NCBI RefSeq assembly: GCF_017942225.1
Contig: NZ_JAGKSD010000008.1
Coordinates: forward strand, 1 to 64,000
Length of the DNA: 64,000 nucleotides
Direction of reading: 5' to 3'
From: Corynebacterium sp. Marseille-P3884
GTDB taxonomy: Bacteria; Actinomycetota; Actinomycetes; Mycobacteriales; Mycobacteriaceae
Shown: positions 63,307 through 64,000 of the stretch, piece by piece
How the letters are laid out: every line of letters starts with the position of its first letter
How positions within the stretch are numbered: position 1 is the first letter of the stretch
Program-made: the position numbers and the translations under genes
The notes under the pieces: generated by a model
The model's database searches: none
The model's input: the letters and a program-made list of their open reading frames with translations, nothing else
What the model was told of the DNA's origin: nothing

Positions 63307-63957
63307 TTAGATGTCGCGGACGGCCACGGTGCCGTCGTCAAGCGAAGCGATGAGCGCTTTGCCCATGCCGACCCAGCCGATGAAGGGGTCGCCCGACAGC
63401 ACAACGCGTTCGTGGACGTGGCCCAGCAACCATGCGTCATAGTTGCACGCAGTGAGTTCATCCACGGTGCACGGCATGCAGGCGTGATTCGAGTACTCAC
63501 CGGTGACGGAACTGTGCAGCAGACCGAGATTCGGCGTGCCCTCAACGGGAGCCGGGAAATCAGGAACGATAGTGCGCGGGTCGCGGTCGATCTCGACTGC
63601 TGCTGTGTGCAGAGCCCACTGCCCCGCCCGAATCGTCTGCGGCTCAATACCTGCAACCACCACACCCGGCGGGATCACGTCGGTGAGGTCGTGGTGCACG
63701 TCGTGGTTTCCTGCGATGAACACGACTGACTCGAAGAGCTCGAGGCCCCGCTCGAAGAACTGCGTGACCTCGGTGTACGTGTGGTCGGTGAACCGCTTCC
63801 GGTCGATGACATCACCGAGCATCACCACGTGGCGCGCGCCCGCTTCGGCGCCACTGCCGAGGGCGCTTAACGCCCATTCAATGCCGGGACCGATCTTTTT
63901 GTCGTCTTTTTGCTTGCGCCCGAGGTGGATATCAGCGAGAACAAGAACTGGTTCCAT
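63307..63957 (-). CDS. Calcineurin-like metallophosphoesterase
   Basis: 216 residues, cytoplasmic. The five metal-site motifs are present: ADIHLG, GDVIDR, GNHDVHHD, the later His in LLHSSV, and GHVHER. Overall order resembles SbcD/YfcE-like phosphoesterases, but the protein is a minimal single domain without the SbcD capping part and there is no SbcC gene next to it. It could act on nucleotides or nucleic acid; the substrate is unknown. TACGCT ends 7 nt before its ATG with no Shine-Dalgarno, again a leaderless arrangement. It is convergent with metX. Confidence 0.82.
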   Translation of the reverse strand: MEPVLVLADIHLGRKQKDDKKIGPGIEWALSALGSGAEAGARHVVMLGDVIDRKRFTDHTYTEVTQFFERGLELFESVVFIAGNHDVHHDLTDVIPPGVVVAGIEPQTIRAGQWALHTAAVEIDRDPRTIVPDFPAPVEGTPNLGLLHSSVTGEYSNHACMPCTVDELTACNYDAWLLGHVHERVVLSGDPFIGWVGMGKALIASLDDGTVAVRDI

Positions 63958-64000
63958 GACTGTCAGCGTATCCCCACTGAAAGAGACTGACGACCGCGGT

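Overview
The window is high-GC actinobacterial DNA, most likely from a Corynebacterium. The pointers are monomeric NADP isocitrate dehydrogenase, pyruvate carboxylase, a prpD/prpC pair, the metY-metX operon with a McbR-type operator, a run of lpdA, M20 amidohydrolase and upp, and many start codons placed 6 to 8 bases after a -10 box, as expected of leaderless transcripts. All names come from reading the translations; no database search was run. No tRNA, rRNA, CRISPR array, insertion sequence or phage was seen.

Region by region. (1) 1-8.5 kb is a putrescine/GABA catabolic locus: PucR-type regulator (cut by the window edge), gabT, a TetR repressor with a palindromic operator, putrescine oxidase (puo), a tandem universal stress protein, an APC permease and a succinate-semialdehyde dehydrogenase. 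Together they would import putrescine or GABA and convert it to succinate. (2) 8.5-13.4 kb holds a GNAT acetyltransferase, a sugar ABC importer (lipoprotein plus two permeases, no ATPase) and a DUF305 protein. (3) 13.4-15.4 kb is an ABC-F ATPase gene with an 8-codon leader peptide and several inverted repeats, lower in GC than its neighbours. (4) 15.4-27.3 kb, on the minus strand, holds pyc, prpC, prpD (no prpB), an AAA ATPase, lpdA, an M20 amidohydrolase, an XRE regulator and upp. (5) 27.3-38.6 kb holds a small helical protein with an NlpC/P60 hydrolase, a two-repeat unknown protein, a VIT-family transporter, a D,D-carboxypeptidase, a YihY/YhjD membrane protein, trpS, an unknown protein, xthA and icd.

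(6) 38.8-59.5 kb is the most unusual part: one 20.7-kb co-directional operon in which consecutive genes overlap by 4 to 8 bases. It encodes a stand-alone DUF4132 protein, three giant tandem paralogues of 1511, 1519 and 1535 residues, a MoxR-family AAA+ ATPase of the YehL type, a DUF5682-VWA fusion and a SWIM zinc-finger protein. The set parallels the uncharacterised E. coli yehI/yehL/yehM/yehP/yehQ cluster, with the giant component triplicated and the YehM-like and YehP-like parts fused. A plausible but unproven reading is an ATP-driven chaperone or conflict system with variable large effector or sensor subunits.

(7) 59.5-64 kb holds a second copy of an 83-bp palindromic repeat (the first is near 29.95 kb), a DUF559-type nuclease-like protein, metY-metX for methionine synthesis, and a metallophosphoesterase.
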